A DNA stretch of 64,000 nucleotides from Verrucomicrobiota bacterium (GCA_018240025.1 JAFEGM010000043.1:1-64000); one strand, 5' to 3'; positions 39,615 to 48,869 are shown, counted from the first letter of the stretch. The notes: generated by a model from the letters alone, not told the origin. Program-made: numbers and translations.

Positions 39615-39646
39615 GGGGCGTCGCTACGGCGACGCCCCTTTTCTTT
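39615..39646 (+). terminator. Intrinsic terminator after the beta-barrel gene
   Basis: A 10-bp perfect stem (GGGGCGTCGC / GCGACGCCCC) with a 4-nt loop TACG, followed by TTTTCTTT. It starts 24 bp after the stop codon. Confidence 0.9.
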
Positions 39647-39683
39647 GCCCGCGAGAGTTAGCGCGATTGGGCCGGGGCCCACG

Positions 39684-40751
39684 TCACTTTGCCGCTGCGC
39701 TCATGCGCGCCCGGGCGCTTCGCAGCAGCGACAGCGCGTCCGCCTCGTCCGACCGGAAATGACGGAGTCGTCGGGCGGGCGAGCGGCGCCGAATGCTCTG
39801 CAGGCGTCCGGCCAGATACGCCTCCACGACGCACGGGTGGATGTAGGACTTGCGACAAACCGCCGCGGTGTTGCGCAGCATGGTCGCGACGGCCTCGAAC
39901 GCCGCCCGCAGATGCGGCCGGGCTGCCCGCGCGGAGGCCGCGGGAGGCGTGGCGCGCAGGGCGGTCAGCGCGAGGACGGTCCCGGCCCAGGTGCGAAAAT
40001 CCTTGGCCGTGATCTCGCGCCCGGTCGCGGCGCGCAGGAAGTCGTTCACGTCGCTCGAGGTGATGCGCTGCACTTCCCCGCGCTCGTCGAGATAGCCGAA
40101 GAGCGCCTGGCCCGGCAGATCCTGGCAGCGGCGCACGAGCTTGGCGAGCCGCGCATCGGCCACTTCCACGGCGTGCTGCCGGCCGCTCTTGCCCAGGAAG
40201 CGAAACCGGATCTCGGCGCCGCGCACCTGCACGTGCCGATTGCGCAGCGTGGTCAGGCCGAAGCTGCGGTTGGTGCGGGCGTATTCCTCGTTTCCGACGC
40301 GGATGAAGGTCGTGTCGAGCAGGTGCACGATGCCGGCCAGCACTTTCTCGCGGCTCAGCGCTGGCTGGGCCAGCAGCCGCTCCACGCGCCGGCGCAGCGC
40401 GGGCAGGGCCTGCGCGAATTCCAGCAAGTGGCCGAACTTTTCCGCATCGCGTACCTCCCGCCACCGGGCGTGGTAGCGGTACTGCTTCCGCCCCCGTGCG
40501 TCGCGACCGACGGCCTGGATGTGGCCGTCGGCCAGCGGGCAGATCCAGACGTCCGTCCAAGCCGGCGGGATGGCCAGCGCGCGAATGCGGGCCAGATCCG
40601 CCGCCGCGCGCAGACGGCGCCCGCGCGGGTCGAGGTAGGTGAAATCCGGCGGCGAGCCCAGCCGGCGGATACCGGGCTCGGCGTCGTTGACGTAGACCAG
40701 GCCCGCGTCGCGGGCCACGCGATCGGGGGAAGCGGCAACGGATGAACTCAT
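39684..40751 (-). CDS. DNA topoisomerase IB (poxvirus/bacterial type)
   Basis: A 355-residue enzyme that relaxes supercoils through a 3'-phosphotyrosyl intermediate. The N-terminal domain reads RRLGSPPDFTYLDPRG and ALAIPPAWTDVWI. The catalytic domain shows RVGNEEYAR, FLGKSG, FRTWAGTVLAL and the nucleophile Tyr in SYIHPCVVEAYLAG, giving the Arg/Lys/Arg/Tyr set. Bacterial TopIB genes are patchily distributed and often accessory. ATG 40751 is used; the frame is open 33 codons upstream. It lies downstream of the Nramp-like gene on the same strand. Confidence 0.93.
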   Translation of the reverse strand: MSSSVAASPDRVARDAGLVYVNDAEPGIRRLGSPPDFTYLDPRGRRLRAAADLARIRALAIPPAWTDVWICPLADGHIQAVGRDARGRKQYRYHARWREVRDAEKFGHLLEFAQALPALRRRVERLLAQPALSREKVLAGIVHLLDTTFIRVGNEEYARTNRSFGLTTLRNRHVQVRGAEIRFRFLGKSGRQHAVEVADARLAKLVRRCQDLPGQALFGYLDERGEVQRITSSDVNDFLRAATGREITAKDFRTWAGTVLALTALRATPPAASARAARPHLRAAFEAVATMLRNTAAVCRKSYIHPCVVEAYLAGRLQSIRRRSPARRLRHFRSDEADALSLLRSARARMSAAAK

Positions 40752-40830
40752 GCGCGGAAGCGCGCCCGACTCTCGACGCGCAGACCACACTCCTTCGCGA
40801 CCGCTCCCGAAATCGGCTGTCTGAGGCCGC

Positions 40831-42150
40831 TCAGCGAAGCCAGGAGACAAGCAGCGCTGCGGCAGCGAGCGCCATCACGCCGGTCGCCAGCCAGCCGACG
40901 ACCCGCAGCCCGCCCGTGACGCGGAATTCTCCCATCAGTCGCGCACTCGAGCCGAGCCGCAGCAGCAGCACCAGCACGGGTACGGCCACGAGGCCGTTCA
41001 GCACCGCCGACCAAAAGAGCGCCCGGATGGGATCGAGCCGCATGAACGTCAGGCCCAGGCCCACCAGCGTAGCCACGGCCAGCACGCCGTAGAATCCAGC
41101 GGCCTCGCGCGGCTTGCGCTCGAGTCCGGTGCGCCAGCGGAGGACCTCACCGACGGCGAAGGCGGCCGAGCCAGCGAGCACCGGCACCGCCAGCAACCCG
41201 GTGCCGATGATGCCGAGCCCGAACAGGAGGAACGCGGCCTCGCCCGCCACCGGCCGCAGCGCCTCGGCGGCCTGTGCAGCCGTCTCGATGTGCGTCTTCC
41301 CGTGCGCGTGCAGCGTCGCCGCGGTGGTCAGGATGATGAAGTAGGCGATGAGGTTCGACGCGGCCATGCCAAGCCGCGTGTCGAGGCGGATGCGCGCCAA
41401 CTGCTCCGGGGCTTGTTCCGGCGCCCGACACAGGGGCTGCTCCTCGGGATGGCTGCGCAGATCCTCCACTTCGGCGGAGGCCTGCCAAAAGAACAGGTAG
41501 GGACTGATGGTCGTGCCGAGAATCGCGACCAGGGCCATCAGCGCGTCGGCATCGAGCCGCAGACTCGGCAGCAGCGTGCCGCGCAGCGCTTCGCCCCAGG
41601 GGATCTGCAGCGCAAAGACCGTGCCGACGTAAGCAAAGAGCGAGAGACACAGCCATTTCAAAAATCGCGCGTACGTCGTGTAGGGCAGAAAGATCTGCAG
41701 CAGCAGCGAGCCGATCGCGAAGATAGCAGCGTAGAGCATCGCCGGGCCTCCGAGCAGGAGCTGCAGTGCTGCGCCCATGGCGGAGATGTCGGCGCCGAGA
41801 TTGAGGATGTTCGCGGCCAGCAGCAGCAGGACGATCGGGTAAACGACGAACGCCGGCGCATGCTGCCGCAGATTCGCCCCGAGTCCGCGTCCGGTCACCC
41901 GACCTAGCCGGGCGCTGATTTCCTGCACCGCCACCATCAGCGGATAGGAAAACAGCATCGTCCAGAGGATGGAGTAGCCGAACTGCGCGCCGACCTGCGA
42001 GTAGGTGGCGATGCCGCTGGGGTCATCGTCCGAAGCGCCCGTGATCAGGCCGGGGCCCAGCGTCTGGAGGAAGTTGCGCGGCGGCGGCTCCGCAAGCGTG
42101 CCCGACGGCTCGTCCGCGGCGGCGGGGGATTCGGGCGGAGAAGCGTGCAT
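40831..42150 (-). CDS. Nramp-family metal transporter with altered metal-binding motifs
   Basis: A 439-residue inner-membrane protein with 11 or so helices. The first helix reads GPGLITGASDDDPSG where canonical Nramp has DPGN, and the sixth-helix region reads ILGTTISPYLFFWQ where Mn/Fe transporters have a Met-Pro-His motif. The metal-coordinating Met and the following His are therefore replaced by Ser and Tyr. A distinct subfamily with this pattern is widespread in bacteria; altered selectivity is an inference. Start at ATG 42150 (MHASPPESP). Divergent from the DUF2934 gene. Confidence 0.88.
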   Translation of the reverse strand: MHASPPESPAAADEPSGTLAEPPPRNFLQTLGPGLITGASDDDPSGIATYSQVGAQFGYSILWTMLFSYPLMVAVQEISARLGRVTGRGLGANLRQHAPAFVVYPIVLLLLAANILNLGADISAMGAALQLLLGGPAMLYAAIFAIGSLLLQIFLPYTTYARFLKWLCLSLFAYVGTVFALQIPWGEALRGTLLPSLRLDADALMALVAILGTTISPYLFFWQASAEVEDLRSHPEEQPLCRAPEQAPEQLARIRLDTRLGMAASNLIAYFIILTTAATLHAHGKTHIETAAQAAEALRPVAGEAAFLLFGLGIIGTGLLAVPVLAGSAAFAVGEVLRWRTGLERKPREAAGFYGVLAVATLVGLGLTFMRLDPIRALFWSAVLNGLVAVPVLVLLLRLGSSARLMGEFRVTGGLRVVGWLATGVMALAAAALLVSWLR

Positions 42151-42289
42151 GCTGGCAGAGCGGGGTTCCTGCCGACCCTTCGCCGCAGCTCCTCTCGCCG
42201 GCCTTGCGGGGCCGCGAGCCACCCATCCGCGCGTTCTCGGAAGGCCGAAGTCAGGTTGGACATCTTGATGAACCGCTGTCCCCGAACCT

Positions 42290-42541
42290 ATGGATTCTTC
42301 CCAGCACGACGAAATTGCCCTCCGCGCGTACCGGCTCTTCGAAGCCGCGGGTCGGCCCGAAGGCCGCAGCCTCGATTTCTGGCTCGCAGCCGAACAGGAA
42401 CGCCACGGAACCAACCTCGCCGACCGCTACACCTTTGGTAAGGCGCCCCCCGAGACCCGCGCCGAAGCCCCGGATTACCTGCGGCCGAACAAGCCGGCGG
42501 AAGGCGGGGACGACGAGGGATCGGACACGGTCGCGCTTTGA
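42290..42541 (+). CDS. DUF2934 protein
   Basis: An 83-residue acidic soluble protein with the DUF2934 pattern (DEIALRAYRLFEAAGRPEG ... DFWLAAEQE) in its first 40 residues and a polar tail. Function unknown; it often accompanies stress-island genes such as those here. Convergent with the truncated mutase gene. Confidence 0.82.
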   Translation: MDSSQHDEIALRAYRLFEAAGRPEGRSLDFWLAAEQERHGTNLADRYTFGKAPPETRAEAPDYLRPNKPAEGGDDEGSDTVAL

Positions 42542-42582
42542 GCCAGGCGCCAGCCATCCACTCGCAGAGATCGCGCGGCTTG

Positions 42583-42897
42583 CTAGGCGTTTCCGCCGAT
42601 GTGGCTGCGACGGTCGATGACCAGCACGCGTCGCCCCGCGCCAGCGGCCAGGCGTTCGGCCAGCACGCTGCCGGCGAAGCCTGCGCCGACGATCACATCG
42701 TCGAAGAGCGGCCGGCCGGGGACGTTGCCGCGGGTGCGATTTGGCTGCGAAACGTAGTCGGCCAGCGCGGTACCATTCGCGCCGCCCGCCGGGTCGGCGC
42801 TGAGTCCGTGGACGTGGCCATTGCCGCCGAAAGCGGTTTCGGACTGGATGGCGGGACCGTGCGGCCGCGCCTGGATGTCGGTCGGTTCGGCGCTCAT
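42583..42897 (-). pseudogene. glf: Truncated UDP-galactopyranose mutase
   Basis: The frame starts at ATG 42897 (4-bp overlap with the glycosyltransferase stop) and stops after 104 residues. After a nonconserved leader of about 60 residues, it matches the N-terminus of UDP-galactopyranose mutase: DDVIVGAGFAGSVLAERLA (FAD Rossmann motif) and VLVIDRRSHIGGNA, then TAG. The mutase proper is about 380 residues, so the flavin and substrate domains are gone. The bases that follow before the DUF2934 gene do not continue it in any frame, suggesting deletion. It is unlikely to be active. Confidence 0.8.
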
Positions 42898-44099
42898 TTG
42901 GAGAGGGCCAAAGCGGCCGAAGAGGATGCACGGGCGGCGATGGCCTGTTCGATGAGTTGCTCCATTTGCTCGACGTTGCGTTCCCACGAACGCTCGGCCG
43001 CGAGGGCCCGGCCGGCGGCCACCGCCTCGGGGCGGCCCTCGAGCGCTTCCTCGCAGCGGGCAATGAAGGCCGCCGGGGAATCGGCGATGGATACGATGTG
43101 GCCGAACTGCCGGACGACGTCCTGCACCGGCGTGGAGACGATCGGTCGTCCGCTGGCCATGTATTCGAGCGCCTTCGTCGGATTGATGAACTCCGTCGCC
43201 GCGTTGATCGCGAACGGCATCAGACAGACCGAGAACGCCCGCACGCAGGCCGGCAATTCCGTGTAGGTCCGGGGGCCGACGAAGTGCAGGTTGGTCCGCT
43301 GCGGGAAGTTCGCGGGATCGACTTTGCAATGCGGGCCGACCAGAACGATCTGCCAATCTGGGCGCTGGCGAGCGATTTCGTCGAGCAGTTCGTAATCCAT
43401 GCGCTCGTCGACCACGCCGAAGAAGCCCAGCCGCGGTTCCGGCAGGGCGGCCAGGTCAGCCGGCACGACGGTCGCGGCGTCCAGCGCGCGCTCAAAATGC
43501 TCCACTTCCACGCCGCAGCCGAAGCTGTGGCAGTTTGGATTCTGCAGCCGCTTGGCCTCAGCCATCTTGGGCCCGCCCGCGAAGACGACATCGGCCAGCT
43601 CGAGCAACTGCGCCTCGCGTTCGATCAGCTCCGGCGGCGCGCCGTGGAACTGGGAAAGCTGGTCCATGCAGTCGTAGACCACCGCCACCTCCTCCATGCG
43701 GCCCGCGAAGACGGGCGTCTGCATCGGATCGTAGAACCACTGCACCGCGCCGAGAAAGCGGCCGCCTTCGGCCGTGGCAAGATAGGCACGCACGAGCTCG
43801 CCGTGGATGCGGTCGACCTGCTCGCGGCGGGAGAAGAATTTTTCCGGCAGCTCCGTCTGCAGCACCGTCACCCCACTGGCTCCGTCGGGCTGATAGCTCT
43901 GCCAGCGGGCGCGCGACAGATCCTGGCTGGGCACGGGTGCTTCCACGAAAAGCACCGGACGGCGCCGCGCGAGCCGGGATTGATACTGCTGCGGACGCTG
44001 CCACACCCAATCCCAGCGGAGATGCGAGTGAACAACGAGAGGTGGCAGCGCGTGCGAAGCAAAGCGGGAGGCCGGACGGGGAGTGGACGAAGGTACCAT
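42894..44099 (-). CDS. Glycosyltransferase family 1/4-like protein
   Basis: A 401-residue predicted glycosyltransferase. The N-terminus has HSHLRWDWVWQRPQQYQSRL, a signature of a group of GT4-like enzymes often encoded beside Glf. The C-terminal Rossmann fold includes LGFFGVVDERMDYELL, IVLVGPHCKVDP, HFVGPRTYTELPACVRAF and the sugar-nucleotide binding NPTKALEYMASGRPIVST. Start at ATG 44099; the frame is open further upstream. It ends in a 4-bp overlap with the truncated glf gene. It probably acted with the upstream ABC exporter on an exported glycan. Confidence 0.88.
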   Translation of the reverse strand: MVPSSTPRPASRFASHALPPLVVHSHLRWDWVWQRPQQYQSRLARRRPVLFVEAPVPSQDLSRARWQSYQPDGASGVTVLQTELPEKFFSRREQVDRIHGELVRAYLATAEGGRFLGAVQWFYDPMQTPVFAGRMEEVAVVYDCMDQLSQFHGAPPELIEREAQLLELADVVFAGGPKMAEAKRLQNPNCHSFGCGVEVEHFERALDAATVVPADLAALPEPRLGFFGVVDERMDYELLDEIARQRPDWQIVLVGPHCKVDPANFPQRTNLHFVGPRTYTELPACVRAFSVCLMPFAINAATEFINPTKALEYMASGRPIVSTPVQDVVRQFGHIVSIADSPAAFIARCEEALEGRPEAVAAGRALAAERSWERNVEQMEQLIEQAIAARASSSAALALSK

Positions 44100-44157
44100 T
44101 TTGTCCCCTTCGGCGCGGCCGCGCGGGTTGGTCTCAGGCGAAAGGCTGACCGTCTGC

Positions 44158-46020
44158 TCAGCGCTCGGTGCCACGGGGCAGGCCGCCGAGCTCGATCTGC
44201 AGGAGTCGCCGGAAGCGCCCTTCCTCACGGCTCAGCGCTTCGAACGTGCCGTCCTGCACGAGACGTCCGCCCTCCAGGACAAGAATGCGCTGACATCTCT
44301 CCAGGGTGGAGAGGCGATGCGCGATGAAGATCGCGGTGCGATGGGCCAGTACGCGTTCGAGCGCTTCCTCGATCAGCGCGGCGCTGAGCGAGTCGAGCGC
44401 GCTCGTGGCCTCGTCGAAGATGAGGCATTCCGGCCGGTTGAGCAGCGCCCGCGCGATCGCCAGCCGCTGGCGCTGGCCGCCCGAGAGCCGACAGCCGCCT
44501 TCGCCGATCACAGTGTCCAGGCCCTGCGGCAGGCGTTCGATGAACTCCCAGGCATTGGCTTGGCGACAAACCTCACGCAGCGTTTCCTCGTCGGCCTCGG
44601 GGGAGACGAGGTTGAGGTTCGTGCGGTTGGTGTCGCGGAAGAAGTAGGGCTCCTGCGGCACCACGCCGAAAGCTCTGCGCACAGCCTCCGTTTCGCAATC
44701 GCGCAGGTCCACGCCGTTGCGCCGCACCGCTCCGCCGTCGGGATCGTATAGCCGCAGCAGCAGGCGAATGACCGTGCTCTTGCCCGCGCCCGACGGACCC
44801 ACGATGGCGACACGCTGACCGAAGGGGATGCGCACGCTGACGCCGGCCAGCGCAGGCTCGCCGGCGTTGTCGTACTTGAAGCTGACCTGTTCGAGTTCGA
44901 GCTCGGCCCGGGTGGGGAGCGGTTTCGGCCGGGCGGGATCGGGCGTGGAACTGCGCTGCTCCAGCAACTCCACGAGTCGTCGCGCGCTGGTCTCGGCAGT
45001 GGCCCGCTGGGTGCCGAGCGAAAGAATCAGGCCAACCGGTCCCTGCAGAGAGACATAGGCGCCGAGGTACGTGAAGAGCTCGCCGGTGCTGATGCCGCCC
45101 TGCCGAAAGCGCCAGGCGCCGGCGAGCAGGACGAGCGCGAAGAAGACCGCGCCCACGACCTCGTGCCGCATGTTGAGTCGGTGCGTATGCAGATCGCGCC
45201 GGCAGGTCGCCTGCCCGATCGTGGCCGCATCCGACTCGAAGGTGCGGGCCAGCTCCTCCTCGGCCGCATGCAGCTTCACGTCACGCTGGCCGCGGAAGAG
45301 GTCGCTCAACCGCCCGCTCACCCGGGCCTCGGTGCGCTGGAACGACTCCTGCAATTCCTCGAGCTCGGGCTGATTGCGACGGAGCGTCGCGACCGTGGCC
45401 AGCACGAGCGCGAGCAGGACGAGCGAGAGCGTCCAATCCCACCAGAAGATCCAGAGCGACGAGAGCAGAAAGGCGGCGGCGGCGTTCGGCGGATTGATGA
45501 AGACGTGGTGCGCGAAGCCCGAGACCGATGCGATCGGCGTGCCGAGCACGTAGGCGAACATCTCGCCGCTGGAGGTTTGCCCGTGGAAACGCAGGCAGAG
45601 GTGCTGGATGTGACGGAAGCAACGCGAGCGCAGGTCGCGCACCGCCGCTTCGCGCAGTTTGGTGAAGAGGCGGAACGAGGCGTACCACGCCAGCATCCGC
45701 AGGCCCAGCGCGGCCACCAGCCAGGCCCCGATCACGAGTGCGAGCCGCAGCGCGCGTTCGCCCGGACTGAGATCGGGCGGCAGCAGCACCGCATCGACCA
45801 GGTACTTCGGCGTCACCGTCTGTACCGCGATCCCCAGGCCGGGCAGCGCATTGAGCAACACCATCAGCAGTAGTCGCCCGCGGCTCTGCGAGACATACGG
45901 CTCCAGCAATCGCCAGAGGGCGGAGTCGGAGCGACGCGACTCCGGCTTCGGCACCGCCGTCTCCTGCGCGGAAGCGGCCGGCCGCGGCGGGGCGGCGAAC
46001 TCGGCACTCGAGGCATTCAT
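44158..46020 (-). CDS. ABC exporter with fused membrane and ATPase domains
   Basis: A 620-residue half-transporter, dimeric, of the MsbA/lipid-A exporter kind. The six-helix membrane domain covers about residues 30-330; the ATPase domain has Walker A GPSGAGKST, a Q-loop VVPQEPYFF, signature LSGGQRQRLAIARAL, Walker B CLIFDEATSALD and the H-loop IAHRLST. The start ATG 46020 overlaps the stop of the upstream glycosidase frame (ATGA). In context it probably exported a glycan or glycolipid made by the locus; substrate unproven. Confidence 0.92.
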   Translation of the reverse strand: MNASSAEFAAPPRPAASAQETAVPKPESRRSDSALWRLLEPYVSQSRGRLLLMVLLNALPGLGIAVQTVTPKYLVDAVLLPPDLSPGERALRLALVIGAWLVAALGLRMLAWYASFRLFTKLREAAVRDLRSRCFRHIQHLCLRFHGQTSSGEMFAYVLGTPIASVSGFAHHVFINPPNAAAAFLLSSLWIFWWDWTLSLVLLALVLATVATLRRNQPELEELQESFQRTEARVSGRLSDLFRGQRDVKLHAAEEELARTFESDAATIGQATCRRDLHTHRLNMRHEVVGAVFFALVLLAGAWRFRQGGISTGELFTYLGAYVSLQGPVGLILSLGTQRATAETSARRLVELLEQRSSTPDPARPKPLPTRAELELEQVSFKYDNAGEPALAGVSVRIPFGQRVAIVGPSGAGKSTVIRLLLRLYDPDGGAVRRNGVDLRDCETEAVRRAFGVVPQEPYFFRDTNRTNLNLVSPEADEETLREVCRQANAWEFIERLPQGLDTVIGEGGCRLSGGQRQRLAIARALLNRPECLIFDEATSALDSLSAALIEEALERVLAHRTAIFIAHRLSTLERCQRILVLEGGRLVQDGTFEALSREEGRFRRLLQIELGGLPRGTER

Positions 46021-47254
46021 CGGCCGAAGCGCACCCGCTGCGCGGCGAACTCCCGCGCGAGCGGCCGATACAGCGTCCGTCCGCCGCGCGGGGTTGGGTA
46101 ATCCCAGCAGCCGTTGTGGCAGTGGCGATCGTCCGCCCAGCCGGGGTGGTTGAGAATGGGATACCAGCAGATGCCCTCCACCGCGACGCCCGCGCTGCGG
46201 GCGGCGGCCACTTCTGCGCAGACGTAGCGCAGCCACTCCGGCCGGCCTTCGCCTTCGCAGCCGGTCTCGGCGAGGAGACGGGGCGGCCGTAGCGCGCGGC
46301 GACATCGGCCAGCAACGAGCGGATCGGCCGGTGCAGCGGGTGGTCGCGGCTGAGGTGCGGCGGATGCACCGCGCCGGGCGAGGACCGACGGACCATCCAC
46401 TGGTTGTTCGGGTAGTAGTTCAGTCCGAGGACATCGAGCAGCTCCGGCGAGCCTCCGAGCTCCGGCTTCCAACGCCCGCAGATCATGTCCCAGGCTTGGA
46501 ATTACGCCTCGTGGTAGGCGGCGGCCCGCCGCCGGGCGCGACCGCAGGCCGGATCGGCCGCGACGTGGATGATGGGGTCGGTGTGGACGAGGCGGACTCG
46601 CGCATCGACCTCCCGGGCCGCCCTCGAGGCGGCGATGGCGGCGCGCACGAGTTGGGCCTTGAGCTCGTCGCCCCGGCGGCGCTTACCCGGGTGAAACAGA
46701 CCGACCTGGCCGCCCGCCCAGGCGAAAAAGGAAGGTTCGTTCAGCGGCGCGAGGACGGGGAGTCGCCCGGTTTCCTCGCGATGCCAGCGGACGAACTCGC
46801 GCGCCAGTTCCGCCAAGCCCTCGACGAACTCCGGCCGGAAGATGTTGCGGTGGTCCGGCCAGCCGTAGTGGCACAGGTCCCAGATCGTGAGGACGTCGGC
46901 GGCGGCCGCCGCGCGAACGCGCGGAAGCACCTCGGTGAAATCGAAGCGGCGGCGCTCTTGCTCGATGAGGTGCCAGCGCAGGCCGTCCCGCGCGAAGGCG
47001 AAGCCATGCTTCGGCAGACGGGCGTAGTCGCGCGCGGCGAAACGGTCGTGGCCGGTGGCGGCGATCAGATCCAGACGCCGCCCGGCCACCGTGCGATGCG
47101 AGGAGCATTCGAAGCCCGCCCCGAAGAGACCGGGCAGGAGGGAAGCGGTCGGCGTCGCCGGAGGCTCGGGGAAATCGGCGGGCACGGAGGCGGCGGCCGG
47201 CGAGAGCAGGGGCGGATCCGGCCTCAAGGTGTGGGACGGGTCGTGGTTCGGCAT
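46017..47254 (-). pseudogene. Broken GH1-like glycosidase (nonsense plus frameshift)
   Basis: The intact ancestor would be about 410 residues. The first 250 read well (FECSSHRTVAGRRLDLIAAT, DGLRWHLIEQERRRFDF, WDLCHYGWPDH, APLNEPSFFAWAGG with the acid/base Glu). They end at an in-frame TAA (46502-46504) exactly where the protein would continue (HEA-stop-FQAWDMICGRW, then DVLGLNYYPNN in the same frame). A one-base loss near 46276-46277 then shifts the frame before the nucleophile segment LAETGCEGEGRPEWL. The tail (VEGICWYPILNHPGWADDRH, ending RVRFGR) reaches a stop overlapping the ABC start. Two lesions separate the two catalytic Glu residues, so it should be inactive. Confidence 0.88.
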
Positions 47255-47305
47255 GGGGAGACGGAGAGCCGGAGACGAACGAAAGCGGAGCCGGCAGAGG
47301 TGAAT

Positions 47306-48085
47306 TCAAGCCGCCGGTCGCGCGGCCACGGCGCGCTCTCCGGAGCGCTTGGGCGTGGCCAGTTCGAGGCGGCAGACCTCGCCGAGGACCTCGAGATCGC
47401 TCCCGACCAATTCCTCGAAGCGCGCGAGATTCCGCGCCAGCTGCGGGGACGGCGAGCGCCCGAACATCCCGGTCAGAGCCCGCTGCATTGCTCCGGTCAG
47501 CGGTTGATATTCGAGCTCGACCGCCAGCCAGGTCGCGCCCGTACCGTCCGGCTCGAAGCGTACGGTGCCGGTCGCGACCAGCTCGCCCCCCGGGGCCGAG
47601 CGCCAGGCCAGCAGGCGGTCCGGCACCTCCTGCACGATCAGCGCCTCCCAGGAAATGCGCTCGCCAAAGCGCGTCCGCAGCGTCCAGCGCGAGCGGTCCG
47701 TCCCGAGCAGCTCCACGCTTTCGAGCGACGGCAGCAAGCTCGGCAGGCACTCGAGCTGGCGCCAAAGGCGGTAAAGATCCTCGGGAGAGCGCTCGACCCG
47801 TTGGCGGTGTGCGAGGCGGATGCTGGCATCCTGGCCGTTGGCAGCCCGCCCGAGGAGCGCGGCGCGGACGCGACGTCCACAACTGCCGGCCACCAGACCG
47901 CTGCAGGCACCTGCGAGCAGCAGCGCGAGCGAGGATCGGCGGGAGGACGACCGGCGCGAAGCCGCGAGCGCGGCGACCCCGGCGAGCGCCAGTGCGGCGA
48001 GGCGGGAGGCCAGGGTAGCCGAGCCGAGGAAGTCGAAGCGACCGCACGCGGCCGACTTGCGGGAGGTCGAGGAGGGAGGTCGCAT
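47306..48085 (-). CDS. Membrane-anchored SRPBCC/polyketide-cyclase-like protein (copy 1)
   Basis: A 259-residue protein. An N-terminal hydrophobic stretch (about residues 20-70, Ala/Leu-rich, interrupted by RRSSSRRSS) is followed by a SRPBCC/START-like domain (RVERSPEDLYRLWRQLECLPSLLPSLESVELLGTDRSRW in pieces, GTVRFEPDGTGATWLAVELEY). It is clearly a paralogue of the protein at 49522. These domains bind hydrophobic ligands; family role unknown, though such genes recur in stress islands. Start at ATG 48085. It lies upstream of the broken glycosidase on the same strand. Confidence 0.8.
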   Translation of the reverse strand: MRPPSSTSRKSAACGRFDFLGSATLASRLAALALAGVAALAASRRSSSRRSSLALLLAGACSGLVAGSCGRRVRAALLGRAANGQDASIRLAHRQRVERSPEDLYRLWRQLECLPSLLPSLESVELLGTDRSRWTLRTRFGERISWEALIVQEVPDRLLAWRSAPGGELVATGTVRFEPDGTGATWLAVELEYQPLTGAMQRALTGMFGRSPSPQLARNLARFEELVGSDLEVLGEVCRLELATPKRSGERAVAARPAA

Positions 48086-48254
48086 CGTCCCTGATCGCTC
48101 CGCGGCCTGCAGGTGACCCTCAGGCCGATGGCTGGCGCGGCGGTCAGCAGTCGGCCGCGTTCTCAATGCTCGGGCATCCGCAGAACCGGACGCTGAGCCG
48201 ATGCTCCACCATTTCCCCGACCCGCCGCCACTTCTCCGCCACCGAATTAGCGGC

Positions 48255-48869
48255 ATGAAACTCAGCTCTCTGTACGATCTCCTCCTGCACGAACTCAAAG
48301 ACCTTTACAGCGCGGAAAAGCAGCTGACGAAGGCCCTCCCCAAACTGGCCAAGGCGGCCACCAACGAACAACTCCGCGGCGCCTTCGAGGAACACCTCGA
48401 GGAAACCGAGGGCCACCTCCAGCGGCTCGAGGAAATCGCGGAACAGCTGGAAGCGCGACTCGACGGCCATACCTGCAAAGCGATGCAGGGTCTGGTCGAG
48501 GAAGGCCAGGACCTCCTCGAAGAAGACGCCGAGCCGGCCGTACGTGATGCCGCTCTCATCGGTGCCGCCCAGCGCGTGGAGCATTACGAAATCGCCGGCT
48601 ACGGCACCGCGCGGACCCTCGCCAGCCTGCTCGGCCACGAGGAGATCGCGGAGCTCCTCGACACGACGCTGGAGGAAGAGAAGGCGACCGACGAAAAGCT
48701 CACCGCCCTCGCCGAAGCCGCGGTGAACGCGGAGGCGGCGGAAGCCGACGGCACCGAGCCCATGCCGGCCGAGGGCGGCGGCAGCGGACGCAAGTCCAGC
48801 TCCGGCGGAGCCAAGAAGTCGGGTGGCGCCGCCAAGAAGTCGGGTGGCAAATCCGGCGGTCGAAAGTAA
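48255..48869 (+). CDS. DUF892 (YciE/YciF) ferritin-like stress protein with basic tail
   Basis: A 204-residue cytosolic protein. Residues 1-160 form the DUF892 ferritin-like bundle (LYDLLLHELKDLYSAEKQLTKALPKLA, FEEHLEETEGHLQRLE, AAQRVEHYEIAGYGTARTLA in pieces), carrying the Glu and His positions of a di-metal site. Residues about 170-204 are a Gly/Ser/Lys-rich tail with two GGAKKSGG-like repeats, unusual for the family and histone-like, perhaps DNA-binding. E. coli relatives respond to stress. Start at ATG 48255 (MKLSSLYDLLL). Confidence 0.9.
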   Translation: MKLSSLYDLLLHELKDLYSAEKQLTKALPKLAKAATNEQLRGAFEEHLEETEGHLQRLEEIAEQLEARLDGHTCKAMQGLVEEGQDLLEEDAEPAVRDAALIGAAQRVEHYEIAGYGTARTLASLLGHEEIAELLDTTLEEEKATDEKLTALAEAAVNAEAAEADGTEPMPAEGGGSGRKSSSGGAKKSGGAAKKSGGKSGGRK

